Origin: an uncultured Eubacteriaceae bacterium
GTDB lineage: Bacteria; Bacillota; Clostridia; Lachnospirales; Lachnospiraceae
Length of the DNA: 38,086 nucleotides
Direction of reading: 5' to 3'
Assembly (NCBI GenBank): GCA_947643285.1
Contig: CANRVK010000004.1
Span: 1-38,086 of the forward strand
Shown: piece after piece, positions 29,929-37,960 of the stretch
How positions within the stretch are numbered: the first letter of the stretch is position 1
Layout: each line of letters starts with the position of its first letter
Translations under genes and position numbers: made by a program
Notes under the pieces: generated by a model
Seen by the model: the letters and a program-made list of their open reading frames with translations, nothing else
The model's database searches: none
Told to the model about the DNA's origin: nothing

Positions 29929-30616
29929 ACTTTTCCAGCCCGCATCTCTGACAAAATTTCTTTCGTCTGCTAACTGGATACCTCCTTTCTATACTCCATA
30001 TATTATCTTCTCTTATTACAAAACCATTTTCAAAATTACATTTTTCACTATCAATTAAAATATTATCATAACGACCTTAACAATCTCCAAACAATTTCCA
30101 AATTTTGTGATGAAAATACTTTTTTCGATATTTTTTGTTACAATTCAGCTTATAACGGAAAGGCTCTCTACACCAAAGAACGATTTAGGCGAAACCGTAC
30201 TTTCACTCCATGAACTTCTTTTAGAATCCTTCCTGACTTTCACTCACTCGCTTATTGGTCTTCCTAAGTTTTGAAAAAAGAATCTCACATTTTTTTCTTT
30301 TTACCTCACTCAATAGTTGCAGGAAAGGTGTATTTTGTGCTAAACTAAAAGCAGCTTTTTTCACCAGCGGGTCAGACAAGTATACAATATACATCAAACA
30401 TGATCATAAGCTTAAATTTTCTGCTGACTGGCAACCTGCTGAACTCAGGTGTTAGCCTAAATACTACAGCGTATAAAACGCATAGTCATAGTCACAGAAC
30501 CAGATTAGCTATATATGATGGTCATGTACCACTTTCAACTCATACTGTATGATAAACATTACTAAATAGAGGTTGTTCTCTACATAGCGCAAGAATGATT
30601 CCCTATCACCCATAAA

Positions 30617-30694
30617 TCATTCCTGCCTTACTCGCAAGACTGTGGCAAGACCGTCACGGACTTTCTCCATTGCCTCCGGGTTCGAGCCGCACAT
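30617..30694 (-). CDS. Putative 25-aa small ORF MCGSNPEAMEKVRDGLATVLRVRQE
   Basis: Below the ORF-track size cutoff; preceded by SD-like GAAGGAGGGAGG and a promoter-like element at 30743-30770. Confidence 0.35.
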   Translation of the reverse strand: MCGSNPEAMEKVRDGLATVLRVRQE

Positions 30695-30742
30695 ACTATT
30701 GCCTCCCTCCTTCCCGCCGACGTTTCCAGCAGCTTTTGCTTT

Positions 30743-30770
30743 ACTATATCATTTATAAAAGCAATGTCAA
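30743..30770 (-). promoter_or_regulatory. Sigma70/SigA-type promoter-like element on the minus strand
   Basis: Minus strand TTGACA-N16-TATAGT. Confidence 0.5.
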
Positions 30771-30894
30771 TAAGAACGACGTGAACAGGGGTTGGTACGG
30801 CGTGAGTTTTTTTGAGTTAGGACAAACCTCCCAAGAATTAGGAAATACAACACAGAACAAACATTTTTTATGAAAAAGAATTGAGGTGGTACAG

Positions 30895-31635
30895 TTGCAT
30901 TTGATTATTGTAGAAGATTTAGAATTAGATCGAGAAAACCTGAAAGAGCTGATACAGAAAAACTGTGACACTAGCCATCAGGCAGTAGATTTTTCCTGTT
31001 ATGAAAATGGAGAAACATTTTTAAACAGTTATCATGCTGGTATCTGTGACGCACTTTTCCTTGACATTTTATTAAACGGCATATCAGGAATTGACGTGGC
31101 GGAAAAAGTTCGGAGAATTGAGCCGCGTCTCCCCATTATTTTCACTACAATCGAGCCAGACTTCGCATTAGATGGATTCGCTGTCCATGCAATGGATTAT
31201 CTGATAAAGCCTTTGTGTCCAAAAAAGGTTTCTTGGTGTCTGAAAGAGCTTCAAGAATACCTGTCTGCCCCTGCCTTCCTCACACTTCTAGAAACAGAAG
31301 GACGGGGACATTCTTCTTCTCGAAACGTCGCATTAAATGATATTCTTTACGGAGAATGTCAAAATCACAACATGATCATTCATACGACCACTGGGACAGT
31401 ATGTGTCAGGCTTTCCTTTCAAGATTTCAACGCACGCCTTCCCCATACTGGACGATTTTTGGTATGTGGGCGTGGACTTGTTGTCAATCTCTCTTATGTA
31501 GAGCAGGTAAAAACTGGAAAAATACTATTAAAAGATGGGGAAACTCTCCCTTTCAGCCGCAGCCGAACCGTGCAGGTGCGTGAAGCATTTTCTTCATGGT
31601 TATTTTCCTGTTCTCGAAAAGGAGGCTGGACATGA
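30895..31635 (+). CDS. LytTR-family response regulator (AgrA-like)
   Basis: IIVEDLELDRENLKELI...ALFLDILLNGISGIDVAEKVRRIEPRLPIIFTT...AMDYLIKPL receiver, then LytTR-like DILYGECQNHNMIIHTTTGTVCVRLSFQDFNARLPHTGRFLVCGRGLVVNLSYVEQV. Start set at TTG 30895 because GAGGTGG is a well-placed SD; the track start GTG 30886 lies inside it. Confidence 0.9.
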   Translation: MHLIIVEDLELDRENLKELIQKNCDTSHQAVDFSCYENGETFLNSYHAGICDALFLDILLNGISGIDVAEKVRRIEPRLPIIFTTIEPDFALDGFAVHAMDYLIKPLCPKKVSWCLKELQEYLSAPAFLTLLETEGRGHSSSRNVALNDILYGECQNHNMIIHTTTGTVCVRLSFQDFNARLPHTGRFLVCGRGLVVNLSYVEQVKTGKILLKDGETLPFSRSRTVQVREAFSSWLFSCSRKGGWT

Positions 31636-32945
31636 ATTTATTTTTGTCTGCTACCAACCTTTTTGTAAGAGCTATCCCTGCCCATCTGATGGCATACTAT
31701 CCATTTCGTGACCGCCTGCGTTTTTCTTTATGGAAAATACTGATCCTCGTCTTCCTTCTTCAGATCGGGCAGTCCCTCTTATATGGTTATATGATACAGT
31801 CTGGCGGTTCTGGCAGAACGGCAGAGTTTGGATTTGCCCTTGTCTATATGGGCATTTACTTTTTCTGCGTTCAGGACAACCGCTTCAAACTTCTGTTCTT
31901 ATATTTATTCGTGATGGACTATGTTATGATTTTACGAGGGTTCTCCACATTTTTGGAAGCACATCTTTTTTACAGTCCTGACATGGATTTTTCCTCATGG
32001 AGAAGTACTCTGATCGTACTGACAGCACTAATCGTAAGTGCGCCTTTTATGCTGCGCTTTTTCTCTCGCACAAGAGAACAAGTATTCCGCACAGATGCAC
32101 CAGCGTTCTGGAGAATAGCATGGCTTGTTCCTGCCTTTACTACTGCCATTGTGATAACCTTCACCGGCAACTTTATCCCCGAGCAGGTACGTTCCTTCCG
32201 TTTTCTTTTTGCACGAGTGCTGCTGCTTCTCTGTGTATTTGTAGTCTATTCGATATTATTGAGCGCACTAGACGGAATTCGGCAGCAGGCAATACTTGCA
32301 GAACAGACATCTGTGCAAGAACATCTGCTTGCCGTACAGAAATTACAATACACACAACTTTTGCGCCATATAGATGAAACTAAAACAGCCCGCCACGACC
32401 TACGCCAACATCTTGGAGTGATCCGAGCCTATACAGGCAGTGGAGAAATAGAAAAACTATTAGAATACCTAAATGATTATGAAACCATGCTCCCGGCTGA
32501 TACCCGAAAAACCTTCTGTGCCAATTTTTCAGTCAACGCAGTCTTTACCTACTATGCAGAGGAAGCAAGAAAAAACGAAATTGATTTTGATGTAGACTGT
32601 CCCCTACCAGAACACTTGCCAACACATGAACCAGAAATATGCGCTCTGCTTGGAAATCTTTTAGAAAATGCCATAGATGCTTGTAAAGACTTAACAGACG
32701 TTGCACCTTTTATCCGAGTGTGTGGAAAATGTCAGGAACATATGATAGTCCTTGCCATAGATAACACCTGTCTGAATGAGCCAAAACAAGAAAATGGTCG
32801 ATTTCTTTCTACCAAACATAAAGGATATGGCACAGGGACTTACTCTGTAAAAGCCACAGCAGAAAGAAATGGTGGTTCTGTAAAATTTGAATATAAAAAT
32901 GGTGTGTTTTATGCCTCTGTTCTTCTATATGGAAATCTGCCCTGA
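31632..32945 (+). CDS. GHKL sensor histidine kinase (AgrC-like)
   Basis: Multiple TMs, then ARHDLRQHLGVIRAYTGSGEIEKLLEYLNDYE and LLGNLLENAIDACKDL. ATG at 31632 follows GGAGG; overlaps RR stop by 4 bp. Confidence 0.9.
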   Translation: MNLFLSATNLFVRAIPAHLMAYYPFRDRLRFSLWKILILVFLLQIGQSLLYGYMIQSGGSGRTAEFGFALVYMGIYFFCVQDNRFKLLFLYLFVMDYVMILRGFSTFLEAHLFYSPDMDFSSWRSTLIVLTALIVSAPFMLRFFSRTREQVFRTDAPAFWRIAWLVPAFTTAIVITFTGNFIPEQVRSFRFLFARVLLLLCVFVVYSILLSALDGIRQQAILAEQTSVQEHLLAVQKLQYTQLLRHIDETKTARHDLRQHLGVIRAYTGSGEIEKLLEYLNDYETMLPADTRKTFCANFSVNAVFTYYAEEARKNEIDFDVDCPLPEHLPTHEPEICALLGNLLENAIDACKDLTDVAPFIRVCGKCQEHMIVLAIDNTCLNEPKQENGRFLSTKHKGYGTGTYSVKATAERNGGSVKFEYKNGVFYASVLLYGNLP

Positions 32946-32988
32946 TATAAGGACTTAAGAAAATATTGACAAAGGTTCACAAAGGTTC

Positions 32989-33142
32989 GCGCTGGAAAGC
33001 AACACTTCCAACGAAGCCGCGCTTTCGCTCCGTTCCAGACGTAGTGGACACTAAATTCGCAAATCCCGCTTCTTGCGGGTTTGCTCATTAACGGGCAAGC
33101 GTCTTCCAATGGGCTTCTTTTGGAAGTGTTGCTTTCCAGCGC
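32989..33142 (+). repeat. Interspersed palindromic element, copy E
   Basis: gcgctggaaagcaacacttcca ... tggaagtgttgctttccagcgc, 22-bp perfect arms. Confidence 0.93.
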
Positions 33143-33356
33143 TAGTTTACAGCATAGGCAACGCTATGAAAATATATCCCATCACTATAAAATGTAACAA
33201 CAGTTACATATCACTTCACAAAAATTAGAAATTCTTTTTTAAACAGAAACATTACCATTAATTTTTCTAGAATAGCCAACAAACGAGCAAAGGCAAAATG
33301 TTCCAAACACCCTTTTTTCCTTTCTTAATATAACAATTTTGTAATATATAATTTCT

Positions 33357-33998
33357 TTAACTCTTGGTATCCTCTTCCCCTTCCCCCTCTTTTTTCTCTA
33401 ACTCCTCTTCTTTCACCAAAAGAAATTGTATCCCTTCTTCCTCTAACTGTAGCTTTTTCATCATCTTCTGCAGTTTTTCTCTGGTCTTTTCTAAATTTTT
33501 TTCCAGATACTGTTCCTCTTTCTTCCACCTTTTTTCCTCTTCCACTCCCTGTTCTGTCTGTGGAAAAAATGGCACTACTTCCTTAGCTGGCTCATTCTCC
33601 TTTTCTTTTAAAGCCTGTTTCATTCGTTTCATCAATAAAGCAGGTTGTTTCTCCACTTTTTCTTTATAAACTAACGCACTTTTTTGTTCTTTATGCGTAT
33701 TTGTATAGAAATGTCCTCCTTTTAGTTTATGATGTTTCGCTGTGTCCATATGTACTTCTTTTCTGTCTTCTTTTAATTCCCCTTCTTTATCCGAAGAAAT
33801 CACAAGCGTAACCTCTCCCTTTCGATTAACACCAACAGCTATTTCCCCTTTCCCACTCTTTAGATGCATCACTTCTCTAGAAACGGTATGTTCTTTTTTC
33901 TCTTTCTCCCGTTCCACATAGCCTTTTATTCCCTCCTTAGAAGTTTCCCTCTCCCGAAATCTTGCATTGGAATTTTTTTGATACACTTGATATTCCAT
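33357..33998 (-). CDS. Lys/Glu-rich protein of unknown function with C-terminal coiled coil, 213 aa
   Basis: Intact ORF in the operon direction, KRWKKEEQYLEKNLEKTREKLQKMMKKLQLEEEGIQFLLVKEEELEKK. Confidence 0.65.
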   Translation of the reverse strand: MEYQVYQKNSNARFRERETSKEGIKGYVEREKEKKEHTVSREVMHLKSGKGEIAVGVNRKGEVTLVISSDKEGELKEDRKEVHMDTAKHHKLKGGHFYTNTHKEQKSALVYKEKVEKQPALLMKRMKQALKEKENEPAKEVVPFFPQTEQGVEEEKRWKKEEQYLEKNLEKTREKLQKMMKKLQLEEEGIQFLLVKEEELEKKEGEGEEDTKS

Positions 33999-34167
33999 TG
34001 AAATTACTTCCTTTCTCTCATTTATAAAATAGGTAATTGCGAAACTCCGAACGCTATATCATACTGACCTTTGTAAGAATTACTTCTGTGTATCTCCTCA
34101 CTTAGATTTTCATAGCTTATTGTAACATTCACTTTTCAAAAAGTAGAACAGACAACGAACGAGCGGA

Positions 34168-34309
34168 GGCAAGGAAGTATTCCATAAGAAGCCCCTTGGA
34201 AGACGTTGGTACTTAATAAGCAAACCCGCAAGAAGCGGGATTTGCGAATTTAGTACCATTACGTCTGGAACGGAGCGAAAGCACGGCTTCGTTGGAATAC
34301 TTCCTTGCC
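34168..34309 (-). repeat. Interspersed palindromic element, copy F
   Basis: ggcaaggaagtattcca ... tggaatacttccttgcc, 17-bp perfect arms. Confidence 0.92.
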
Positions 34310-34348
34310 GTAGCGACCCCTTTTTGACTTTCACAATTACCTAATTTA

Positions 34349-36280
34349 CTAAAAATAAAGTTCTTCCATATAGTAATAATATTCTCCTAATTCTTCCTTC
34401 GTCACCACTTTACCACTTTTTGATAACTCATTCACCACTGCCTTTAAAAGATGCCTCATTCCTACGCCACTTCCTTCAGAAGCCGCATAAAACGCCGCAT
34501 TTAAAATAGAATTTTTAATATTACTCCCTGAAAGTCGAAAACGCATAGAAAGAAATTCCAGATCAATATCTTTTTCACATGGAAGTTCTTTAGGAAAACC
34601 TGCTTCCCATATTTTTTTCCGATACTCTGCATCAGGCAGAGGAAATTCAATACAAAATTTAATTCTTCGTTTAAATGCTTCATCTATATTCTGCTGATAA
34701 TTAGTAGCGAGAATTACAACTCCTCTATGTTCTTCCATCTTCTGTAATAAATAAGCAGCTTCCAGATTATTATACTTATCATTTGCTTCTTTTACTTCTG
34801 TACGTTTGCTAAATAATACATCAGCTTCATCAAAAAAAAGTATTCCTTGTGATTTTTCTGCTTCTTCAAAAATTTCATTTAGATTTTTTTCCGTTTCCCC
34901 TATATATTTACTAACAATACAAGGCAGATTTACTTTATAAAGTTCTAATCCAATCTCCTTTGCGATGATCTCAGATGCCATTGTTTTTCCTGTTCCGGGC
35001 ACTCCATAAAACAACATGGATACCCCTCTCCCATAAGAAATTTTTTGATAAAATCCCCATGTTTCATAGATCTGATGTTGATACTTCACTTGATTGCAGG
35101 CATCCTTTAACCGATGGATCTGCTGCTTAGGAAGAATTAAATCCTCCCATTCATAAAAACATTCTACCTTTTTCGCTTTTTTCCCCAGATTATGTTCTAA
35201 TTGCAAAAAACACCCTTTTAATAAATTATCTTTTTTTTGAGGCTGCTCACTCGCCCATATTACTGCCTGCCTTATTTGTTTGGGAGTAAATAAAAACCTT
35301 TTTGTTATTTTTTCTACTTCTTCTGAATTTTCAAAGCCATATTCTCGTATGACAGCGTTCCAGATTATTTCTGCCTCCTTAATGGAAGGAAAGTCAAAGA
35401 AAAATATTTGTTTTTTTATCCAAAGCTCTGGCAGCTTCGGATAATCTTCTTGATCCAAAAGAAGATATAAATAATCTGACAATTCCAATATCTGTTCTAC
35501 CAGTCTTAAAAAAAAGCCATTCTCTTTCCATTGCTCTTTATAATCAGCGATACATACCACAGCCTGATGTAAAATCAATTCAAATAAAAGTTCTTGGTCT
35601 ATTGGTTTTTCTCCTTCTATCCTATTCTTTAAATAAAGAATCGCCAATATATGTTTTTGTTTCTTTTCATAATGGCGCACAGCACTTTTCTTTCCTGTTC
35701 CCTCCCTGCCATACAAACAGAAGATCCCCTTTTTTTCTTCCATAGATTCCTTCTCTGTTTCTAAAATATTCTCTCCATAATAAGGTAAAAGTTCTTCTTC
35801 TGGATAACAGAAAAAAATATCATTGAAAAATAAAGAATTTTCCCATTCTCCTTTTAATAAAAAATCGAGAATCCGTTTTTTTAACCTCCAATTTCCCCTC
35901 TCTTCTTCCAAAAAAAAGCGGACTAATGTTCTTTTTTGGCTTAACCATGCATATCCAGCAGAGTTTCCACTAAAGGCATGATAGATACGACATACCATAG
36001 AAAATGAAATCGTGAAATTTTTAGGTTCTAACCAATGATAAAAAAGCTGAAATGTTGTACAAATTTCTGGCAAAAGAAGAAAATGCAGATAACATTGTTC
36101 AAATTCATCGAGAGAAAATAAATGTTCTAGATAAGAAAGTCTTTCATATGCAGATTCATCTGCTAAAAAAAATGTTTCTTCTTTCCTTAAAAAGTTTTCC
36201 CATGCTTCTGTAAATTTCAATTCTTTACAGCAAAGAAATTTATCCTTTTCCTCTTTTATAAACCGTTTCCAACTTTCCAT
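34349..36280 (-). CDS. AAA+ ATPase, second paralogue, 643 aa
   Basis: GVPGTGKTMASEIIAKEIGLELYKVNLPCIVSKYIGETEKNLNEIF...GILFFDEADVLFSKR; upstream P-loop GREGTGKKS. Confidence 0.9.
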   Translation of the reverse strand: MESWKRFIKEEKDKFLCCKELKFTEAWENFLRKEETFFLADESAYERLSYLEHLFSLDEFEQCYLHFLLLPEICTTFQLFYHWLEPKNFTISFSMVCRIYHAFSGNSAGYAWLSQKRTLVRFFLEEERGNWRLKKRILDFLLKGEWENSLFFNDIFFCYPEEELLPYYGENILETEKESMEEKKGIFCLYGREGTGKKSAVRHYEKKQKHILAILYLKNRIEGEKPIDQELLFELILHQAVVCIADYKEQWKENGFFLRLVEQILELSDYLYLLLDQEDYPKLPELWIKKQIFFFDFPSIKEAEIIWNAVIREYGFENSEEVEKITKRFLFTPKQIRQAVIWASEQPQKKDNLLKGCFLQLEHNLGKKAKKVECFYEWEDLILPKQQIHRLKDACNQVKYQHQIYETWGFYQKISYGRGVSMLFYGVPGTGKTMASEIIAKEIGLELYKVNLPCIVSKYIGETEKNLNEIFEEAEKSQGILFFDEADVLFSKRTEVKEANDKYNNLEAAYLLQKMEEHRGVVILATNYQQNIDEAFKRRIKFCIEFPLPDAEYRKKIWEAGFPKELPCEKDIDLEFLSMRFRLSGSNIKNSILNAAFYAASEGSGVGMRHLLKAVVNELSKSGKVVTKEELGEYYYYMEELYF

Positions 36281-36293
36281 AAAAACTTCCTTT

Positions 36294-37037
36294 CTATTTC
36301 TCTATTCTTTCTTTTATTAAGGACAAATAGATTTCATTTAATCTTCTGCTCGTTCTGACACCAAATTCTGTATCCAGTAATTCTTTCATTCTTTCATACT
36401 CTTTAGCCGCCTTTTTTTCTTCTCCCATTCTAATATAACAAGCAATCAGCAATTCTGATGTCAATTCAGAATAATTATCTACACAAACTCCCTTTTTTAA
36501 CAAAAAAACAGCATCTTCATACTGCTGTTTTTCCAGCAGCTTTTGAGAAAATTCTCGAATCTTTTTTAAATAGCGACATTCCATATCTTCCCGATATTCC
36601 ATAAGCCAGTCCCCATCTATTCCTTCCATATATCTTCCTGTATAGAGAGAAACCAATGTTTCCATTTCTCCCTTACTAATTGTCGTCTTATCCTCCTTTT
36701 GTATAATCTGATTCACTTTTTCATAATCTGAAGTAATTTCTTCCATCTCTAAATAATATAAGTTTCCCTTTTTCTTTATTATATCTGGAAAACCTGCCTG
36801 CTCTAATTCCTTACGCAAATAAGATAATGTCGTATAAAACAACGTTTTTGCACTATTAGCTGTTTTATTCTCCCATAATATATCGGTAATTTTTACACTG
36901 CTTACGCCTTCTCCCTGCCTTGAAAACAGATATGCAAAAAGTTCCACACACTTCTTTGTTCGCCATACTAACTGTTTTTCCGCCTTTACATAAAAATCTC
37001 CAAAGCATTTCACAAAAAGTTTTTTCTTCCCTTCCAT
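36294..37037 (-). CDS. BTAD/SARP-like transcriptional activator (winged helix plus TPR-like BTAD)
   Basis: VKCFGDFYVKAEKQLVWRTKKCVELFAYLFSRQGEGVSSVKITDILWENKTANSAKTLFYTTLSYLRKEL; RYMEGIDGDWLMEYREDMECRYLKKIREF...LIACYIRMGEEKKAAKEYERMKELLDTEFGVRTSRRLNEI. Confidence 0.85.
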   Translation of the reverse strand: MEGKKKLFVKCFGDFYVKAEKQLVWRTKKCVELFAYLFSRQGEGVSSVKITDILWENKTANSAKTLFYTTLSYLRKELEQAGFPDIIKKKGNLYYLEMEEITSDYEKVNQIIQKEDKTTISKGEMETLVSLYTGRYMEGIDGDWLMEYREDMECRYLKKIREFSQKLLEKQQYEDAVFLLKKGVCVDNYSELTSELLIACYIRMGEEKKAAKEYERMKELLDTEFGVRTSRRLNEIYLSLIKERIEK

Positions 37038-37080
37038 CTGTTCTTCTTCTGTTATAAGAATTGTTCCCTTTTTATTCGTT

Positions 37081-37803
37081 CTAGTAGTATAAAATACCCC
37101 CCCCCGGGCATTTTAACAGGAATACTACCTTCAACACTTGAAGTGCTATTACCTGCGTTTTTTGATTAATAAAAGCAACTAATTTTTCTGTATCTAAAAT
37201 CCCCTTTTTTTCAAGTACACATCGAATTTGCTCCTGACTCATTCTCAATTCTTTTTCCGTCAATAAAACATTCTCTTTCTCCCCATTCAAATATTTAATT
37301 AAAAAAGTGGGCAGGTCTTCTGTGCCAGCAAAGAAAAAACAGATTTTATCTTTCGTATATTCGATGAACTTATCCAGAAAATAAAGAACTTCTTCTCCTA
37401 CAAGGTTTTGAATTTCATCAAAAAAAATCCATAATGACCGATCTAATTTCTCTAATTCATAAGAAATCTGATAAATCACTTCTAAAAAATCTTCTTGCAG
37501 ATTCTCTTGTTTTTCTTTTCTAAATTTCCTTCCCGTCGCCTTTTCTAATGTCATGAGCAAATACATCATAAACTGTTCTAACTGATTATCCCTTCTATCT
37601 AAAAGATACCATGCACAATATGACTTTGTACTTATTTTTTTAGAATAATATGCCATATAAGATGTTTTCCCATATCCATCTTGTGCATAAAGTACAATGA
37701 TATGATTTTTTTGTTTTATTAGTTCTTCCTGCCAGATACCCGAAACATAGTCATATGGACTGTCAGGAGAAATTATTTTTGCATTTACAATATTATTATC
37801 CAT
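37081..37803 (-). CDS. STAND/MalT-like ATPase fragment, 240 aa, ending just after a G9 tract
   Basis: LYAQDGYGKTSYMAYYSKK (P-loop), LWIFFDEIQNLVGEEVLYFLDKFIEYT (Walker B), ALQVLKVVFLLKCPGGGILYY-stop. Confidence 0.75.
   Translation of the reverse strand: MDNNIVNAKIISPDSPYDYVSGIWQEELIKQKNHIIVLYAQDGYGKTSYMAYYSKKISTKSYCAWYLLDRRDNQLEQFMMYLLMTLEKATGRKFRKEKQENLQEDFLEVIYQISYELEKLDRSLWIFFDEIQNLVGEEVLYFLDKFIEYTKDKICFFFAGTEDLPTFLIKYLNGEKENVLLTEKELRMSQEQIRCVLEKKGILDTEKLVAFINQKTQVIALQVLKVVFLLKCPGGGILYY
37097..37105. repeat. C9/G9 homopolymer at a coding frame junction
   Basis: aaatacccccccccgggca on the plus strand. Confidence 0.98.
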
Positions 37804-37960
37804 ATTTGTTTTCCTCCTGTAAACAGAACGATATTCTTTTTAAATATTATTATTATATCATAACTTATGATTTAAAAGTAAAAAAATCAATCCCACTATA
37901 GGAATATCCTAAAAACTTATCGTGATATAGTTTTTCTTCTTATTATTTGTTTTACTTGAA

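Noticed and set aside
32909-33109. 66-aa minus-strand ORF over element E
   Set aside because: Overlaps the end of the histidine kinase gene antisense and the repeat; spurious.
33195-33212. TGTAAC-AACA-GTTACA inverted repeat as regulator site
   Set aside because: Too short and isolated to support a specific call; similar AACAGTTA words occur in other AT-rich gaps.
34110-34334. 74-aa minus-strand ORF over palindromic element F
   Set aside because: Lies across the repeat; frame not conserved between copies, no good SD.
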